Assembly (NCBI GenBank): GCA_903813345.2
Contig: CAIIXF020000001.1
Location: 49,185,885 to 49,249,884 of the forward strand
DNA: 64,000 bases
Reading direction: 5' to 3'
Origin: Owenia fusiformis
Lineage: Eukaryota > Annelida > Polychaeta > Sabellida > Oweniidae
Positions 37,301-49,300 of the stretch are shown in pieces; positions within the stretch are counted from its first letter, which is position 1; each line of letters starts with the position of its first letter. The translations under genes were made by a program, and so were the position numbers. Under the pieces are notes generated by a model. It saw only the letters and a list, made by a program, of their open reading frames with translations, had not been told where the DNA came from and ran no database searches.

Positions 37301-38335
37301 ATCATATTTTCCAGCAATGACTTCAAATTCGGAACCACACCCATATCACATTTTCTTCAATAACTCCAAACATGTGTAAACATTGACCATGCGCATATAA
37401 ATTCAGATTTCACGAGCTCTCCTATTCGAGTACCTCATACACCCCTGCATGGATTTGAGTTGGATTCGCCTTTTATACGTGAGCCGACACACTCGCAAAC
37501 GCTGATTGGATAAAGATTGTAAATCCCTAACAAAAAGGATTCACAGTCATTATTCAAACACAATCCTCCCTTGCATGGCATGGAACAATTTGGTAATAAT
37601 ATTTCTAAATTCAGACCGAGCATTTAGAAGGGAGATGAGCATTACTTAGTGTACCAGTATTCTGGTAATATTCCAACTCCCATGGCAGTGCTAGTTTTCA
37701 ACATTTTAGGTAGTTTTACTACCAAATTGGTCCATGTCATCCAATGGAGGATTGAGTTTGAATCATGGCTGCAAATCGCCCTGTGCCTTAATTAATATGT
37801 AAATTATCAATTTCTAACAGGATATTTATGAAGATGACACCACCCAGCTGTCAATAGTGTTTTTCAATGAGGAAAATGATGAGGAATGTTCTTGGCATAT
37901 TGTCATGGAGACAGCATCATCCTTAGATACACTGCTGACATCTATCTGTAAGCCTTGGGAGGCAGAGTTTGGTGTTGAGCTTCAAGTGAATAAACAAGAA
38001 AGTGTGCAGGGGCAGGTTAGTTACTTATTAGTACCCCTTCAATTTAGTACGATTGCTCAGCTGTGCTAACTTATCCTTTATCAACAATACTTGAAGCATA
38101 CAAGATGACCTTATGTCACCATCTTTAGTTTTTTGTATTATAGAAAAAACATTTGGATTATTTTTTCACTGTCACTCAATAATCTTGAACCTCATTCAAA
38201 AAGATTTGCACTCAGTAAAGAACTTTTTGAATTTTGACATTTCCTTGTTTAATAGAATTGAAAAAAGAACCATTTTATTACACAATGAATAAAAAACATG
38301 TATAATATTATTTATTTTGTTTTCAGGAGCTATAA
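19374..38335 (+). CDS. STK11IP: Serine/threonine kinase 11-interacting protein (LKB1-interacting protein 1)
   Basis: Twenty-three exons join in phase: 19374-19443, 19610-19809, 20094-20261, 20588-20695, 21008-21079, 21318-21447, 21837-21940, 22522-22608, 22831-22872, 23324-23627, 24012-24251, 24497-24664, 24882-25141, 25445-25516, 25837-25951, 26103-26304, 26607-27663, 34105-34202, 34573-34754, 35633-35833, 36480-36646, 37821-38015, 38327-38335 (about 1416 residues). The start ATG has an in-frame TGA at 19362. Family marks: LATLLRDNGDKILHG near the N-terminus; leucine-rich repeats (SLRLLPSLRMLDLSHN, LYLEGNPLSYHNQYR); basic RRGSLKPRKAPISDAD; LGPNWLQQI; a PH-like stretch in exons 13-14; zinc ribbon CLKC...CPSCGSEHIV; DHRLKLYLMMSLFNDE; and C-terminal PWEAEFGVEL. 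The family binds LKB1 and SMAD4 and is cytosolic or endolysosomal. It is longer than the vertebrate protein (about 1090 residues), largely through the disordered exon 26607-27663. The donor at 35834 (GTGCTA) is weak. Confidence 0.93.
20835..20935. repeat. Simple tandem repeat (GAATT-rich)
   Basis: Variants of TTGAATTGAGGTTTGAATTG and GAGATTAAATTTTG are repeated head to tail within an STK11IP intron. Confidence 0.75.
22447..22531 (+). repeat. Tandem duplication spanning a splice acceptor (STK11IP exon 8)
   Basis: A 38-bp unit (AACTCCATGCAATTTT...TTACTTTCAG|CTTTATCTTG) occurs twice. This gives a decoy acceptor after 22483 and the true one after 22521. Using the decoy adds 38 nt, shifts the frame and reaches a TAG near 22586. 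Confidence 0.85.
27718..27875. mobile_element. Miniature element with ATAGCCAGG ends
   Basis: CAGGCTCATAGCCAGG and CCTGGCTATGGGCGTG form imperfect inverted ends; the inside (TTTTTCACCATTCTGA, CCCCCTGGAAATTTT) matches the copy at 15027-15209. It starts about 55 bp after the donor of STK11IP exon 17 and makes that exon appear to read through. Confidence 0.75.
27986..34000. mobile_element. 6-kb fold-back transposon in an STK11IP intron
   Basis: Long terminal inverted repeats of about 500 bp: 27986-28492 begins GTGAGGTAGCACCGAAAAAT and returns as its reverse complement at 33494-34000, ending in GGTGCTACCTCAC. TA flanks both ends, fitting a TA target duplication. Inside each arm, units of about 350 bp (GTAAGTGTCAAAGACCATA, CAAAAGTGGGCG, AATTACAT, a G-rich tract, TCTTCTGGGTCTT) run forward at 30300-31130 and reversed at 32500-33540. 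The centre, about 31200-32450, is single-copy here and has no long ORF. Arms made of internal repeats recall Drosophila FB-type elements; class not proven. Confidence 0.85.
28500..30310 (+). repeat. Satellite array (about 13 units of roughly 136 bp), copy B of the satellite element
   Basis: Units begin CAAAATCATCTACGTGTTCT near 28507, 28643, 28791, 28927, 29074, 29208, 29346, 29481, 29619, 29763, 29900, 30045 and 30179. Length varies by insertion of short TTTAGATTTGACTTAAG blocks. Each unit holds TCAAGGTCA followed by further AGGTCA/AGGTCT at 4- and 3-bp spacing. The array ends in AGGTGGTGACATTTTGTCAT and TAATGCCTTGT. It sits inside the left arm of the fold-back element and interrupts one of its internal units; the right arm lacks it. 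Confidence 0.9.
34916..34972. repeat. Short tandem repeat
   Basis: Three copies of about 19 bp, AAACATTAG(T/C)GGCAATT(A/G)A, in an STK11IP intron. Confidence 0.7.
35868..36012 (+). mobile_element. Short satellite-free copy of the hairpin-headed element
   Basis: Starts with the hairpin ATGTCACCACCACAAGTGGTGACAT (broken here as ATGTCACCAC / GTGGTGACAT around a short loop), then TTGTTATGGTCTCCAAC and CTCTGTAACAAATGGCAG, and ends GGTGACATTTTGCGTGT...ATGCCCTGT. It has the same head and tail as copies A and C but no satellite between. It begins 34 bp after an STK11IP donor. Confidence 0.75.
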
Positions 38336-38984
38336 ATTGGCAGTTGTATGTTCATCCAAGGATTGCTTTCCTATCCCAAAAAGAGACTCTACTATTTTTT
38401 TATGTTTCACATTTTTACACTCATGGAGCAGTTTAAGATGGTCCTGTATGGTAAAGATAGAACCCTCACTTTGACAATGAAGCGACTTTAGTGAATTCCA
38501 GTTTGTGAATGACCCTCATTGAAATAGTGACCTTTAATGGAAAGAGTGGATTAGAATGAAAAATGGCTATTTGGTATCACTATCACTAAAACTGTAAAAC
38601 ATGGAAATATTTCTGGAATATTTTGTTTTAACTTTACTTAATTTTTCAAGTATACAGTAGTTTGCATTTTATTCATGAGGCCATAAAACGTGTTTCCTAC
38701 CATTTTGTTTAATTTTACCATATGCACAATATTCTTTGATATTATATTGATATACTACAACTGATACAGGCTTTTTGAGTATAAGACAGCTCTATCTCAG
38801 TTTTTTGAATTGCTCACAATGTTTTTATTTAATGTTATGGACATTGTACATCTGTATATGTATGCATGTAACCATGAAGTTCATGTGTTGATTTATATTC
38901 AAAACCAACATTTGGAAGATAAATTGTATCCAAATTCAACCCTAATGATGATTAATCCACTTGTATACGTATATTGAATTTAAT
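38336..38984. other. Probable 3' UTR / intergenic DNA
   Basis: AT-rich sequence after the STK11IP stop; no further ORF or recognised element before the minisatellite. A definite polyadenylation site was not chosen. Confidence 0.45.
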
Positions 38985-41165
38985 GCAACCATTTTGTTAT
39001 GTGGTCTATTCAACCATTACAGGTGTAAAACCATCTATCACTATGTTATGTAGTCTATTCAACCATTACAGGTGTAACACCATTTTGTTATGTTGTCTAT
39101 TCAACCATTACAGGTGTAAAACCATCTATCACTATGTTATGTGGTCTATTTAACCATTTCAGGTGTAACATCATTGTGTTATGTGGTCTATTCAACCATT
39201 ACAGGTGTAACACAATTTATCATTATATTATGTGGTCTATTCAACCATTACAGGTGTAAAACCATCTATCACTACGTTATGTAGTCTATTCAACCATTAC
39301 AGGTGTAACACCATTTTGTTATGTTGTCTATTCAACCATTACAGGTGTAAAACCATCTATCACTATGTTATGTGGTCTATTTAACCATTTCAGGTGTAAC
39401 ATCATTGTGTTATGTGGTCTATTCAACCATTACAGGTGTAACACAATTTATCATTATATTATGTGGTCTATTCAACCATTACATGTGTAACACCATTTTG
39501 TTATGTGGTCTATTCAACCATTACAGGTGTAACACCATTTTGTTATGTGGTCTATTCAACCATTACAGGTGTAACACCATTTTATGTGGTCTATTCAACC
39601 ATTACAGGTGTAACACCATTTTGTTATGTGGTCTATTCAACCATTACAGGTGTAACACCATTTTGTTATGTGGTCTATTCAACCATTACAGGTGTAACAC
39701 CATTTTATGTGGTCTATTCAACCATTACAGGTGTAACACCATTTTGTTATGTGGTCTATTCAACCATTACAGGTGTAACACCATTTTGTTATGTGGTCTA
39801 TTAAACCATAATAGGTGTAACACCATTTTGTTATGTGGTCTATTCAACCATAACAGGTGTAACACCATTTTGTTATGTTGTCTATTCAACCATTACAGGT
39901 GTAACACCATCTATCACTATGTTATGTGGTCTATTCAACCATTACAGGTGTAACACCATTTTGTTATGTTGTCTATTCAACCATTACAGGTGTAAAACCA
40001 TCTATCACTATGTTATGTGGTCTATTTCACCATTACAGGTGTAACACAATTTATCATTATATTATGTGGTCTATTCAACCATTACATGTATAACACCATT
40101 TATAATTTTGATATGTGGTCTATTCAACCATAATAGGTGTAACACCATTTTGTTATGTGGTCTATTCAACCATAACAGGTGTAACACCATTTTGTTATGT
40201 TGTCTATTCAACCATTACAGGTGTAACACCATCTATCACTATGTTATGTGGTCTATTCAACCATTACAGGTGTAACATCATTGTGTTATGTGGTCTATTC
40301 AACCATTACAGGTGTAACACAATTTATCATTATATTATGTGGTCCATTCAACCATTATAGGTGTAACACCATTTATTACTATGTTATGTGGTCTATTCAA
40401 CCATTACAGGTGTAACATCATTGTGTTATGTGGTCTATTCAACCATTACAGGTGTAACACCATTGTGTTATGTGGTCTATTCAACCATTACAGGTGTAAC
40501 ACAATTTATCATTATATTATGTGGTCTATTCAACCATTACATGTATAACACCATTTATAATTTTGATATGTGGTCTATTCAACCATTACAGGTGTAACAC
40601 CATTTATCATTTGTTATGTGGTCTATTCAACCATTACAGGTGTAAAACCATCTATCACTATGTTATGTGGTCTATTTCACCATTACAGGTGTAACATCAT
40701 TGTGTTATGTGGTCTATTCAACCATTACAGGTGTAACACCATTGTGTTATGTGGTATATTTAACCATTACAGGTGTAACACAATTTATCATTATATTATG
40801 TGGTCTATTCAACCATTCCAGGTGTATTACCATTGTGTTATGTGGTCTATTCACCTATTACAGGTGTAACACAATTTATCATTATATTATATGGTCTATT
40901 CAACCATTACATGTGTAACACCATTTACCATTTGTTATGTGGTCTATTCAACCATTACAAGTGTAAAACCATTTATCACTATGTTATGAGGTCTATTCAA
41001 CCATTACAGGTGTAACACCATTTATCATTTGTTATGTGGTCTATTCAACCATTACAGGTGTAACACCATTATCATTATGTTATATGGTATTTTCAGCCAT
41101 AACAGGTGTAACACCATTTATCATTTTGATATGTGGTCTATTCATTCAACCATTACAGGAGTAAT
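38985..41165. repeat. 2.1-kb minisatellite, about 42-bp unit
   Basis: About 50 head-to-tail copies of TTATGTGGTCTATTCAACCA / TTACAGGTGTAACACCATTTTG, with longer variants carrying TATCACTATG or TATCATTATA and shorter ones missing a few bases. Because 42 is a multiple of three, long open frames appear (14-residue period, VVYSTITGVTPF in one frame). I treat these as by-products, not genes. Lies between the convergent STK11IP and PDE11 genes. Confidence 0.93.
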
Positions 41166-41785
41166 AAATTATGACAATTCTCTATTACACGTTAAAGTAT
41201 GCAATAGCTTCATTTGATCACTGTTATTTTTAGAAAATAAAATTAGGATTATAAGGGAAACATTGGCTTGATTTTTGAAAAAAATTCTTTCAACATTTTT
41301 CACATTCTGTTGCTTCTAATTCCTTTAAATGCTTATATTCAATTTATTTTAGTCAAATGTTGTGACACTGATTGTTATTGTATTATTAATAAATTATGTT
41401 GAATTTGTATATAATTTTCTATTATTTTTACAACAAAACAACACATCGGTAATCAAAACAATTTATTTTTAATTTAATTACACTTTAACACACTGAATGA
41501 CCATATAAGGTATAACAGGATATAAAACATATAAGAACAACTTCTAAATAACAATATTCACTTGGACGATATGTATGTCACATGTATAAGCAGCATCCAT
41601 TCCCTTCTTCATATTGGTTTTGATATGAAACAAATCTGCAAATACTCCAAACGATATTTTAGCCAGAAACTTCATAGATTTTAGCAAAGAGAGTGACATA
41701 ATGAGTAAGAGGATTTGTATGTCTGTATGTTGGGTGATGAATTTTTTACATATTTTTAAAATTTCATGTAGTCATTATACATAAT

Positions 41786-42369
41786 TACAGGGTGTCAAAC
41801 CGTAACAGATGGTACCTGGTGTGATATACCATTGGAAAGATCATCCAAAGTTATGTTTACTCACCAACTCTCAAGTATTTTGGATGAAATTTACCTATAT
41901 TTTTATCATGTCTTTTATAGTTAACGTGCCCTCCTTTAAGTAGCTTTTTTTGTGTCAAAATGACAAGGATATGACCTCAGAAAAATGTCAAAAAGTTAAT
42001 CTTTTTCGCATTCCACTTGTTACAAAAAGGTTTTCACCACTTTCCCTGCATCTCTATTTTCTATACATGTAACCCTATCGAGAAATTGGTAAAATTCATC
42101 GCCATAAACATATTTAGTCATCTTTTGGTCCCTTGACCTTTCTTATAGCCGATTCTTAAAATCCTGCCAAATACGCCAAATTGCCATGTTTCTAGTCATA
42201 TGGTCACCTCAATTGATACAATGTAAAAATTTGTGAGATTGATTGACATGTGTCAGATATACGCCAATCAACGTAACTTTGGAAGACCTTTCCAATGATA
42301 TATCACACTTGGTACCAAATATCTTGGATTTGACTGTAGAGGGGGGGGGGACTTATTTGACACCCTGTA
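41786..42369. mobile_element. Mariner-like miniature element (TACAGGGTGTC ends)
   Basis: TACAGGGTGTCAAA at the left and TTTGACACCCTGTA at the right. The inverted pairing extends inward about 70 bp (TGGTGTGATATACCATTGGA, CCAAAGTTA). TA at both edges fits the Tc1/mariner type. No transposase frame. Confidence 0.8.
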
Positions 42370-43370
42370 TACAAACTAGTCATTTAGAATACATTGTGTT
42401 CCCTACAGAAGTATTAGTGTGATACTGTTTCAAAAAACCCTCCATTAAAATTACTATTATTTTTGCAATATAGACTTATAGGAGGGTGATGCTCGTGTAC
42501 ACAGAACTATTAAAACTACAATTAAATCGTGAAACTGTGGACAGAAAAACAAAAGAAAAATAGAAACTGGATGTTCCCAATAAATTACCAATCACATAGC
42601 GGAGAACGTCTATCTTAAAGAAGCTTTCACAAAATATCACATAAAAATAAAATAAATTCAAAATTTTGAAAATAAGTTAATTGGAACATTGTTTCATATA
42701 TTAAATGAGGTATATACAAAAAATAAATAAACTAAAATATATTTACACATGGAATTATTATGCTATTTCTTTGTACAATTGGTTTTGTTCTGTTCAAATG
42801 ACCACACAATTGGCTGCCTAGATAAACTCTGGGAGTTACCCATGTGAATGATATGGCTATCCAGATGAATAAATACATGGTATTTTTTATATTGTAGAAT
42901 TTTGAGTGCACTGTACACTGATAATCTGCAACATATGACATATTTAATTTATATTTATCTGGTACATGAATGACTACTTTATATATATTTGTAATCTGAT
43001 TCATTCACAGATAGCTTTATATACCGTTTAAAAGTGGCATTTAATCCAAGTGGTCAATTTGCCAATTTGTCAAATATCCTTTTCCTTATTTTGAATTTCC
43101 TAATGACAAAAATCTTCCCATTGGATAACATTATGAAGATAATATTTCCGATATTTAATTTCCCAAATCTGGCAAAAATTAGGCAATAGGCAAATTAAAT
43201 GATTAGGCGAAATTACCCCTTATACAGTATTTGTAATCTGATTTGTTCACAGATGGCTACTTTATATACTAGTGTATAATCTGATTGGTTCATAGATCAT
43301 TTATGAAAAATGTATGCGGAAGTGATGATTTTATACAGATGTATTTCACTTAAAAGAATCCCTCCATATG
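42370..43370. other. Intergenic / PDE11 3' UTR side, nothing recognised
   Basis: AT-rich sequence downstream (on the - strand) of the PDE11 stop. No exon, RNA gene or clear repeat was recognised. Part is probably the PDE11 3' UTR. Confidence 0.4.
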
Positions 43371-46300
43371 TCAGCACCCATTGTCATTCATTGTCATTTG
43401 ATCAGCCAGTCTTTGTTCATCCAGTTTCTCCCAATTTGCCCTGTTTGACATGACACCACCCAGCATAGGCTCAAAGCTATCATTCACCTTGCCCAAGGCC
43501 TGGAGAAATACAGTTTACACTATTCAATAAAGTATAATATCAAAATTACATGGTTAAAAATTGTTTTCATTAGTATTTAGTCAATAGTTAAAAATATGGT
43601 ATTGTGTATAGTCAAATTGTATCAGAATTCCAATATTTAGTTAATAACTCTTCCAAAGTACAGGTGATTATAAAGTTCGAAAGGACCTTCATCACCAACC
43701 CTCGTACACAGTAGTTAATGTTACCTTATATAATGGGACGCATACGCCATCTATCCATCCCATCTGTAGCTTTGGTAGTTCTTCCTGCTTTTCTCTGTCC
43801 ATCATTGTCTATCAGAGGATATTACACAATTATGATTTGATTCACATTATATACTGATATAATAATGTCATAACTCATACAATTACCATTTGAAAAATGG
43901 ACATAAATCGATTTGAAGGCAAGATATATTTTGTACTTAATTGACTTGAGTTCATCCTGACCTTGCAATAACATCAAAATATTGATCCCAGGATCCAGGC
44001 ATGAAATCATGTCAAAGAGCAATAATTGTTGTTGAATCTGTCTTGTTGAGAGTACGTAGCTAGAGTTGAATATAATTTAACATAAGTTTATGCCCAATCA
44101 TTTTACATTGATTTTATTAGTGAAGGGTGTTACCTGAGGTTGTATTTTTAGTTCATTTCTCTCCTTATCTCCTTGTTCGAAGAACTCAGTCATTACAAGG
44201 GAAGCAGTCTACAATAAATCATGCTGAATTAAAGTACTTTGTTGTATTGTATTTAACTAACATTTAATGAGACCAGTCTCAGTATCTGAATTATCCTCTC
44301 AGTACCAGAAATTAAATTGACATTTCAACATTTTATCATATATCGTGTTAATTCAATCTTGGATATTAATATAGGACACGAAATTCATTGCTGGAATTTT
44401 TGATTTAGCCAGAGACATATAAAACATTAAAGTAAAACATGTTTTACTTGTATATGTCTCTGATTTAGCCCATGGAACAAAATGTTTTTTCTTATAAAAT
44501 GAGAAGTCTCAAAAAGTGATAAAACACTTCAATATAGAATCCCCATTTTTTAGCTCAAATATGAATCAGTATTCTGTATTGTCTTTACCTGATTTGAAAT
44601 ATTTCATTTTGATTGGTCAATGAGCAGTCAATAGTGTTCACTACTGACCAGAGAATTACCCTAAAATGACATACTAATATAAATGGAATGGTACTTTAGG
44701 TTTTACCTGGTCTAACAGAACAATTTAAGACATTTTCATTAGATTGACTGTAAAAATTAAATCTACAGGTTGTCTTGCTATCATTTAAACAGTTGACCTC
44801 TGAAGAGGTCAATACTTGTATTTGATGATTAATGAATTGCAATCATACCCTCCTCTGTACATCCCAGGACTTTGTTATACTAGCAATGTCACAGCTTGTC
44901 ATGAGTATGCTCCTTAGGACTTCCTTATGGTCACGATCCTCCCAATTACATGAACCCGATTCAACTATCTGAAAAAACTTGCTGCGTATCCTGGAAGCAA
45001 ACAAACAGTTTCCAATAAAGGATTTCCTTCTCACATTTAAAACATGAACTTACACTATGATTTCAGTGGCAGATGGTCTTCAGATGGTCTTGGTGAGACC
45101 TTTTCATAAATATATTGTGTGTTTTAAGATAATACATGTATTGCTCTTGGTGTTTTGGCATTCAAATGCGTCAGTCATATTAGATTTAACTTCATAGTTT
45201 TGAAATAGTCAAATGAGCATTCATTTGCATCTAGTTTATTTAATCCCTTGTAGACTTACTGGAAGTGAAGGGAGAGGTCTGTGGCAAGTATACACTGCTT
45301 AAGAATGGTGGTAACACTCACATAATCTTCACTCGTCATATTGGAGAAAAGATTGTGTCCCTAAAAGCAACAAAACACAGATGAGTTTTAATGACCTAAT
45401 GCTAATTTTAAAATAATTTAAATATGTGTGTTGGTTTCAAATACTCACCCCATTGATCAGGATCATGATTGTATGCTTTTAGTGTTAGTTTCAAATACTC
45501 ACCCCACTGTTCAGGATCATGATTGTATGCTTGGAGAGTTGGTTTCAAACACTCACCTCACTGTTCAGAATCATGACTGCATGGTTAAAGTGATGATGTT
45601 CTAAGGTGGCCTTAGTACCATACAGTTGGGCAAGATGTGAACTGGTTCTGGAAATAAATTACAAAAATAAATATTAATTATATCCACAAAATACTTTGAA
45701 TAAATGAAAATTGTATTGTATAGTTAAATGAAAACGATCTGAATGTTTTTAATATATAAATTTGGAGCTCACTTTTGTTGGAATGCATTGTTGGTGCCCC
45801 TGTGGTCAAGATCATGACACAGGCAGGCAACTATCATTGCCAATCTCTCCACATGGCTGAGTACTTTGTCCATACCACAGTTCTGAAAAGGAATACAGCC
45901 ATAACTCTAAATTGTATTCCATACATCATGTTTTTATTTTTAAACATGATATGGTTTTGGTTTTTATGAATATCATGTTACTCAGCTCAGTATCACTGTC
46001 TTAATGTGAAACTTATACATCATGATTCAAAGAGCAAAAGGAAGGAAACACAAATAGACTTAAACCTTTGGTGTAGCAGTTAAAATCAATGAACTCACCG
46101 TTATTATTGCAAACATGAACTGACAGACATTGAATGCATGGCGCCAGTTGTGGTAGGCTACATTACGATAATTCTTCCTCACAGTCAGTAACCAGCGAAC
46201 CAGAGTCTAAAACAAAAATATTGATCATCTTAATCTTCTGAGAAGAATCAATGAATTGAAAGGGCATCGACTTAATGCGCTAACAATAACTGTTATTTCT

Positions 46301-49300
46301 CAATGTTAAATGAGAAGGTACCTGAACCTATTTAAGCATCTATGGGCATGAAAGGACAACCAGAAGAACATGAAGGAAACCCCAAAAGATCCTTGCCACC
46401 CTGCTAGGATAGATATTACACAATGTACAATTGCACAACTCCTTTATCAAAACTGGTCCATGCTTTATCTTTTACAGAGCTTTGTTTGTTCACACTAATA
46501 TCTGATGCATTCAGGTACCTCCAATGATTTCCAAGTGTAAGTAGAAATCATGTTATATTGTGTTCTGAACAAAGAAAAATACTATATTTACTTACTACAA
46601 GGGTCATTCGAAGTCTTGCATGAAAGCTTCTCAAGAGAAGAGATTTTATTATTTTTATGTGAAATTTCATTTGAATTATATAGTTAAGATATTTCCAAGT
46701 CTCACATCAATTTCAATTTTGAATCTCCTTATAAGGCCAGTATCCTTAAATATGCGTATCGCTGCTATGATCATCTCATTGGAGTCTAAGGAGTAGTCAT
46801 TGAAGTCAAACCCAGTCAGGTTCCACTCCTTTGCCTCTGGCACAGGGATGTTCTAATGAAATGATTGAAAAGTACAATTAATGATAAAAAAGTTCAGTAA
46901 ATGATAAGAAAGTACAGTAAATGATAACAAAGTACAGTAGTTGATAATAAAGTACAGTAAATGCTAGCAAAGTACAGTAATTGATAAGAAAGTACAGTAC
47001 ATGATAACAAAGTACAGTAAACTTGTGTGGGGGATCAGTCTGTAAGGAATACCTCTCTTCAAAGAACAGTTTTCAAAATAATATTTTCCATTAATATTTG
47101 GGCCGTAAGAAAACTGCTTCTAGTAGAGAGGTGTTCCTTGTAGAGAGGTGTTCTCTATGTGATATGCTTTACTGGATTATGGAACATTGATAAATATGCA
47201 GTGTGATTAAATTTTCAAAAGGTTTTGTTATTTGTTGAATGCTTTACAATGCATTATAAACTTGTAAGAAATAATTTACAGACAACATATAATATCGGGT
47301 GTGTAGTAGTATTTATCATATGATTAAAATGTCATATTGTTTAATTTTAAGATTACATAACTTATTAGCAGATGAGAGATATTTCTTGATCACTTCAACA
47401 GCTGAATAGCCTGATACACAAATTGTGTTTTAAAAGTCTTACTCACTTTAATCTTATATACTTCATCTGCTGGTACTGTAGCATGGTATGAAAGCACCTA
47501 CAAACAATCAATTCAGTCATTAAAAATCAACCCACATTTTATTTAGAGTATTTATTTAGCCAAGGTGCATATTATGAAAATCCTTCTGACACATATTTAA
47601 TTACATTCTCTAACCACAGGAAGTGTTTAGTGGCAAACTGCAACCATGTTGAGTGCTAAATGGCATAGTTCAATCATGTTGAATGCTAAGTGGCATATGC
47701 CTCAATAATGGTAAGTTCTAAGTGGCATAGCTCAATTATGGTGAGTGCTACGTGACATACTTAAATCATGGTGAGTGCTAAGTGGCATACTTTAATCATG
47801 GTGAGTGCTACGTGGCATACTTTAATCATGGCAAATGCTATATGGCATACTTCAATCATGGTGCATGCTATATAGCATACTTCAATCATGATGAGTGCTA
47901 AGTGGCATATACCTCAATTATGGTGAGTGCTAAGTGGCATACTTCAATCATGATGAGTGCTATATAGCATACTTCAACCATGGTGCATGCTAAGTGGCAT
48001 AATTCTATACTGCTAAGTGCTATGTGATATGTGATATACCTCTAATGCAACAGCTTGGGTGACAGCAGCTCTCTTAACTTCATCATACAGAATACAGTTA
48101 TTGATGCCAAGTCCACAGAATATTGTAAATGCCTGCAAATGCATACAAACTACATGCCGAATCAATTTTGAGATACTATTTCAGTTATACTATTACTATT
48201 TCAGTTATGATAGAATGATGCAAAAAATTCTTAGTCAAGGCCAGTTAACCGAACATGCTCAATGACATTATGAATTTGAGTACAATACAAAAACCTGTAA
48301 TGTTCAATGACTTTATGAATTAGAGTACATTACAATACCAGAACATGTAATGTTCAATGACTTTATGAATTAAAGTACATTACAATACCAGAACATGTAA
48401 TGTTCAATGACTTTATGAATTAAAGTACATTACAATACGGAACTTGTAATGTTCAATGACTTTATGAATTAAAGTACATTACAATACCAGAACATGAAAT
48501 GTTCAATGACTTTATGAATTAAAGTACATTACAATACCAGAACATGTAATGTTCAATGACTTTATGAATTAAAGTACATTACAATACCAGAACATGAAAT
48601 GTTCAATGACTTTGTGAATTAGAGTACCAAACCAGAACATGTAATGCAATACAACCCAATTTAGTTTACAATAATAGATTTGGCTTACCTCAAATAGTTG
48701 ATCATCATGGTCATCAAATGGCAAGCCATCAGTTCTGTTTATAGTTTGAGCCACACCTGGTTCACAATTTATAGAAAATCAATATTTATTAGGTTTATGT
48801 TTCCATATTCCTTTGGTATTAGTATGATATCAAGTTAACGAGTGGAAAAATATCACATTCGTATTATCACATTGGTTTATTATTATGTCACCACCAAAAG
48901 TGGTGACATATTGTTATGGTCTCCGTTTTTTTGCGACGGCGGTTGGTGGTTGGCGTCCGGCGGTTGGAGGTTGGCGTCTGTAACAATTTCTTACAACTTC
49001 CTATAACTTAACAAATACTGTTTAGACTGACTAAATTTTTTTTCAAAATCATCTACATGTTCTCAGAAATTCAAATCTGACTTTAGATTTGACTTTAGAT
49101 TTGACATTTGACCTTCAAATCTGACTTTAGATTTGACATTTGACCTTCAATGACCTTCTCAAGTTCAAAAAAGGTCAAAAAGGTCTGTTTTCAACTTGCT
49201 TCAAATTGACTAAAAAATTTTTTCAAAATCATCTACGTGTTCTCAGAAATTCAAATCTGACTTTAGATTTGACTTAAGATTTGACATTTGACCTTCAATG

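Noticed and set aside
39372-40918. Long open frames in the 38985-41165 repeat
   Set aside because: They follow from a 42-bp unit length, occur in several overlapping frames and have no start context, splice partner or family match.
47625-48650. Regular repeats that look CRISPR-like by spacing
   Set aside because: Units are contiguous without unique spacers and lie in introns of an animal gene.
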